From Bacteroidaceae bacterium (lineage in GTDB: Bacteria; Bacteroidota; Bacteroidia; Bacteroidales; Bacteroidaceae): a stretch of DNA of 61,429 nt. The DNA lies in the NCBI GenBank assembly GCA_017551925.1, contig JAFZKA010000063.1, positions 1-61,429 of the forward strand, given 5' to 3'. The notes beneath the pieces are model-generated. The model was not told the DNA's origin. It ran no database searches and worked only from the letters and a program-made list of their open reading frames with translations. This document shows positions 60,793-61,429 of this stretch, piece after piece (the first letter of the stretch is position 1; the number at the start of each line of letters is the position of its first letter). The translations under genes and the position numbers were made by a program.

Positions 60793-61429
60793 ATGGCAAA
60801 AGAGTATTTTCCCGGTTTGAAGAAGATCAAATTCGAGGGTAAGGACAGCAAGAACCCAATGGCTTTCCATTACTATGACGAGAACAAGGTTATCATGGGC
60901 AAGACCATGAAGGATTGGCTTCGCTTTGCAATGTGCTGGTGGCATACACTGTGTGCAGAGGGCGCTGATCAGTTCGGTGGTGGTACCAAGTCTTTCCCCT
61001 GGATGGACGCTGATCCCCTTCAGACTGCTAAGAACAAGGTTGATGCAGGTTTCGAGCTGATGAACAAGCTGGGCATTTCATATTACTGCTTCCACGATGT
61101 TGACCTCATCTCAGAGGGTGCAAACGTTGCAGAGTATGAGAAGAACATGAAGGCTATCGTTGCTTACCTCAAGGAGAAGCAGAAAGAGGCTGGCGTAAAG
61201 CTGCTTTGGTCAACCGCTAACGTATTCGGTAACAAGCGTTACATGAACGGTGCTTCTACCAATCCTGATTTCGACGTTGTAGCTCGCGCTATCGTTCAGA
61301 TCAAGAACGCTATCGATGCAGGTATCGAGCTGGGTGCTGAGAACTATGTATTCTGGGGCGGTCGTGAGGGTTATATGAGCCTTCTGAACACTGACCAGAA
61401 GCGTGAGAAAGAGCACATGGCTACCATGC
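60793..61429 (+). CDS. xylA: xylose isomerase, 5' part (cut by window end)
   Basis: The first 212 residues of XylA, open at the window edge. MAKEYFPGL starts it, and MAFHYYDENKVIMGK and FAMCWWHTLCAEGADQFGGGT are typical of class II xylose isomerases. YYCFHDVDL holds the catalytic His, and YVFWGGREGY the metal-binding region. It converts D-xylose to D-xylulose, used by XylB encoded upstream. About half of the normal length (about 440) is present. The leader of about 60 bases follows its own promoter at 60697-60726. Confidence 0.95.
   Translation, partial: MAKEYFPGLKKIKFEGKDSKNPMAFHYYDENKVIMGKTMKDWLRFAMCWWHTLCAEGADQFGGGTKSFPWMDADPLQTAKNKVDAGFELMNKLGISYYCFHDVDLISEGANVAEYEKNMKAIVAYLKEKQKEAGVKLLWSTANVFGNKRYMNGASTNPDFDVVARAIVQIKNAIDAGIELGAENYVFWGGREGYMSLLNTDQKREKEHMATM

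Overview
The window is a gene-dense stretch of a Bacteroidales chromosome. The evidence is the recurrent promoter signature of this phylum (TTG, 17-20 bases, TAnnTTTG), Bacteroidetes-restricted families (DUF4301, DUF3078, DUF3256, DUF4293, DUF5063 and DUF5112/DUF5113-type kinases), a Bacteroidetes-type omega subunit, a CHU_C (type IX secretion-type) C-terminal domain, and PA14-inserted GH31 and XylA proteins of Bacteroides/Prevotella type. Genus cannot be fixed from the sequence alone. No prophage, CRISPR array, transposase or plasmid gene was seen. The region is mostly core housekeeping DNA with a few unusual islands.

Layout. 1-9453: DUF4301, DUF1573 and TrmO genes, a small secreted protein, then a three-gene operon made of a 1394-residue double histidine-kinase-like lipoprotein, its response regulator and a half-length AbgT-like membrane protein. 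9454-11141: tRNA-Arg(TCT) followed by an island of palindromes and tRNA-end copies, a 22-codon small ORF, an LMW tyrosine phosphatase and two short transcription-unit-like elements on the minus strand. 11142-21980: pseudouridine synthase, flavin reductase, DsbD, S9 peptidase, YidC, a DUF3078 protein, an SDR and PurU. 22037-34521: UvrB, redox-family and C69 peptidase genes, the bamD-rpoZ-DUF4293 operon, a beta-barrel protein, a LysM/ligand-binding protein, and a CHU_C protein coupled to UvrA. 34508-48247: FtsX-like permease with a possible sigma-54 promoter, a 237-bp MITE-like element, a metF-metH-MFS operon, trxB-lolA-ftsK, then DUF5063, a 3'-5' exonuclease and an RlmI-like methyltransferase. 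48248-54991: a structured leader, bifunctional-nuclease protein, RsmE, TruA, DUF3256, L31, and a polar amino-acid ABC transporter whose binding domain has its halves in reversed order. 55166-61429: class II aldolase, GH31 alpha-xylosidase-like lipoprotein, XylB and the 5' part of xylA, together a route from xylosylated oligosaccharides to central metabolism.

Most worth following up: (1) the double kinase, where the first module keeps the ATP-binding boxes but has Ala in place of the phospho-acceptor His, while the second keeps the His and has lost the ATP boxes; (2) the apparently circularly permuted binding domain fused to a permease; (3) two copies of a short RNA-like element sharing promoter and 5' end but ending in different hairpins, one of which can form mutually exclusive stems; (4) the MITE-like element with 25-bp inverted repeats; (5) the palindrome island beside tRNA-Arg. 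Gaps over 300 bases without an ordinary gene are 9645-10143, 10603-11141 and 36881-37257, and each is described below.
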